Source: Citreicella sp. C3M06 | GTDB taxonomy: Bacteria; Pseudomonadota; Alphaproteobacteria; Rhodobacterales; Rhodobacteraceae | Assembly (NCBI RefSeq): GCF_018860705.1 | Contig: NZ_JAHKQA010000041.1 | Location: 124,001-188,000, forward strand | Direction of reading: 5' to 3' | Length of the DNA stretch: 64,000 nucleotides | Shown: positions 63,742 to 64,000 of the stretch, piece by piece | Layout of the letters: every line of letters starts with the position of its first letter | Numbering within the stretch: the stretch's first letter is position 1 | Made by a program: the position numbers and the translations under genes | The notes under the pieces: generated by a model | What the model was told of the DNA's origin: nothing | Databases searched by the model: none | What the model saw: only the letters and a program-made list of their open reading frames with translations

Positions 63742-64000
63742 ATGACCCGTATCGTGCCCCTCGCCGCAGCCAGCGGCCTGCCATTCTGGCGCCGCCCCAT
63801 AACGCTGCTGTTCCTCATGGCCATCGCCATGCCGCTCAGCTTCGCCACGTGGTCGGCGCTGCTCAACAATTTTGTCATCGAGGCCGCAAGTTTCGATGGC
63901 GCCGACATCGGCCTGCTGCACACGGTGCGCGAAATCCCCGGCTTTCTCGCCATCGGCGTGATCTTGGTGCTGCTGGTGATGCGCGAACAGGCGCTGGCAC
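63742..64000 (+). CDS. MFS transporter (cut by window end)
   Basis: An ATG at 63742 opens a frame running off the window, about 86 residues seen. Hydrophobic segments PITLLFLMAIAMPLSFATWS and IPGFLAIGVILVLLVM, with LLHTVREIPGF between, look like the first two helices of an MFS transporter. Substrate and full length unknown. Confidence 0.75.
   Translation, partial: MTRIVPLAAASGLPFWRRPITLLFLMAIAMPLSFATWSALLNNFVIEAASFDGADIGLLHTVREIPGFLAIGVILVLLVMREQALA

Overview
The window is high-GC, densely packed bacterial chromosome with many overlapping ATGA/GTGA gene junctions. It looks like an alphaproteobacterium of the Rhodobacteraceae (Rhodobacter/Roseobacter group). Supporting context: pckA divergent from chvI-chvG, then hprK-rapZ, a mannose-type EIIA and HPr; a hemE/hemC divergent pair; COQ9 next to rpsU; a short HprK; and DUF2927 and DUF6473 proteins. 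No rRNA, tRNA, CRISPR array, prophage or insertion sequence was recognised. Gene calls rest on reading translations and motifs by eye; no database search was run.

Layout. 0-3 kb: a cut DUF1643 gene, a PLP-dependent threonine dehydratase-like enzyme, dtd and a PfkB sugar kinase. 2.8-3.4 kb: a gene-free stretch with hairpins, one capped by a GCAA tetraloop. 3.4-10.9 kb: a mostly minus-strand cluster around TelA, two XpaC-like membrane proteins, a DUF2927 lipoprotein, an SPFH protein ending in polyproline plus a GYF-like domain, a double zinc-ribbon membrane protein and a 29-residue membrane peptide. This is the strongest candidate for a poorly described system. 11-15 kb: RNA-modification genes (rluB-like, tadA, rluE-like), a 23-bp palindrome, an Lrp/LysE pair and accA. 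15.3-16.5 kb: an uncharacterised ATP-grasp protein.

16.5-24.9 kb looks like a light and photo-oxidative stress module. It holds an FeS photolyase with DUF2256, a DUF2177 protein, a five-gene overlapping operon (FAD oxidoreductase, DUF1365, CFA synthase, SDR, TspO) and an ECF sigma/anti-sigma pair. Two near-identical ECF-type promoters (GNAACT-N16-CGTCTC) lie ahead of the five-gene operon and the DUF2177 gene. A possible short terminated transcript with a 25-codon reading frame follows the anti-sigma gene.

24.9-37.5 kb: a DMT transporter, exonuclease III, cardiolipin synthase, an EEP hydrolase, CnoX-like thioredoxin, Lon-N and Trm112-like proteins, a 2-hydroxyacid dehydrogenase, a CsaA-like protein, proC, a tannase/feruloyl esterase, YbjN, a cluster of DnaA-box-like sites, a DUF3859-like protein and pckA. 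37.8-43.3 kb: chvI-chvG, an in-frame HprK-RapZ reading frame, EIIA, HPr and an acyltransferase, coupling envelope sensing to PTS-type carbon control. 43.4-46.9 kb: 3-hydroxybutyryl-CoA dehydrogenase, DUF6473 and a MaoC-Pta fusion. 47-50.2 kb: an arsenate operon (ArsR-ArsC fusion, GAPDH, ArsJ). 50.3-54 kb: PHA synthase facing a phasin-like gene, then an APH-kinase fusion. 54-64 kb: hemE/hemC, two quinone oxidoreductases, COQ9, rpsU, a rhomboid lacking its catalytic residues, trpS, a DMT transporter, a cupin and a cut MFS gene.
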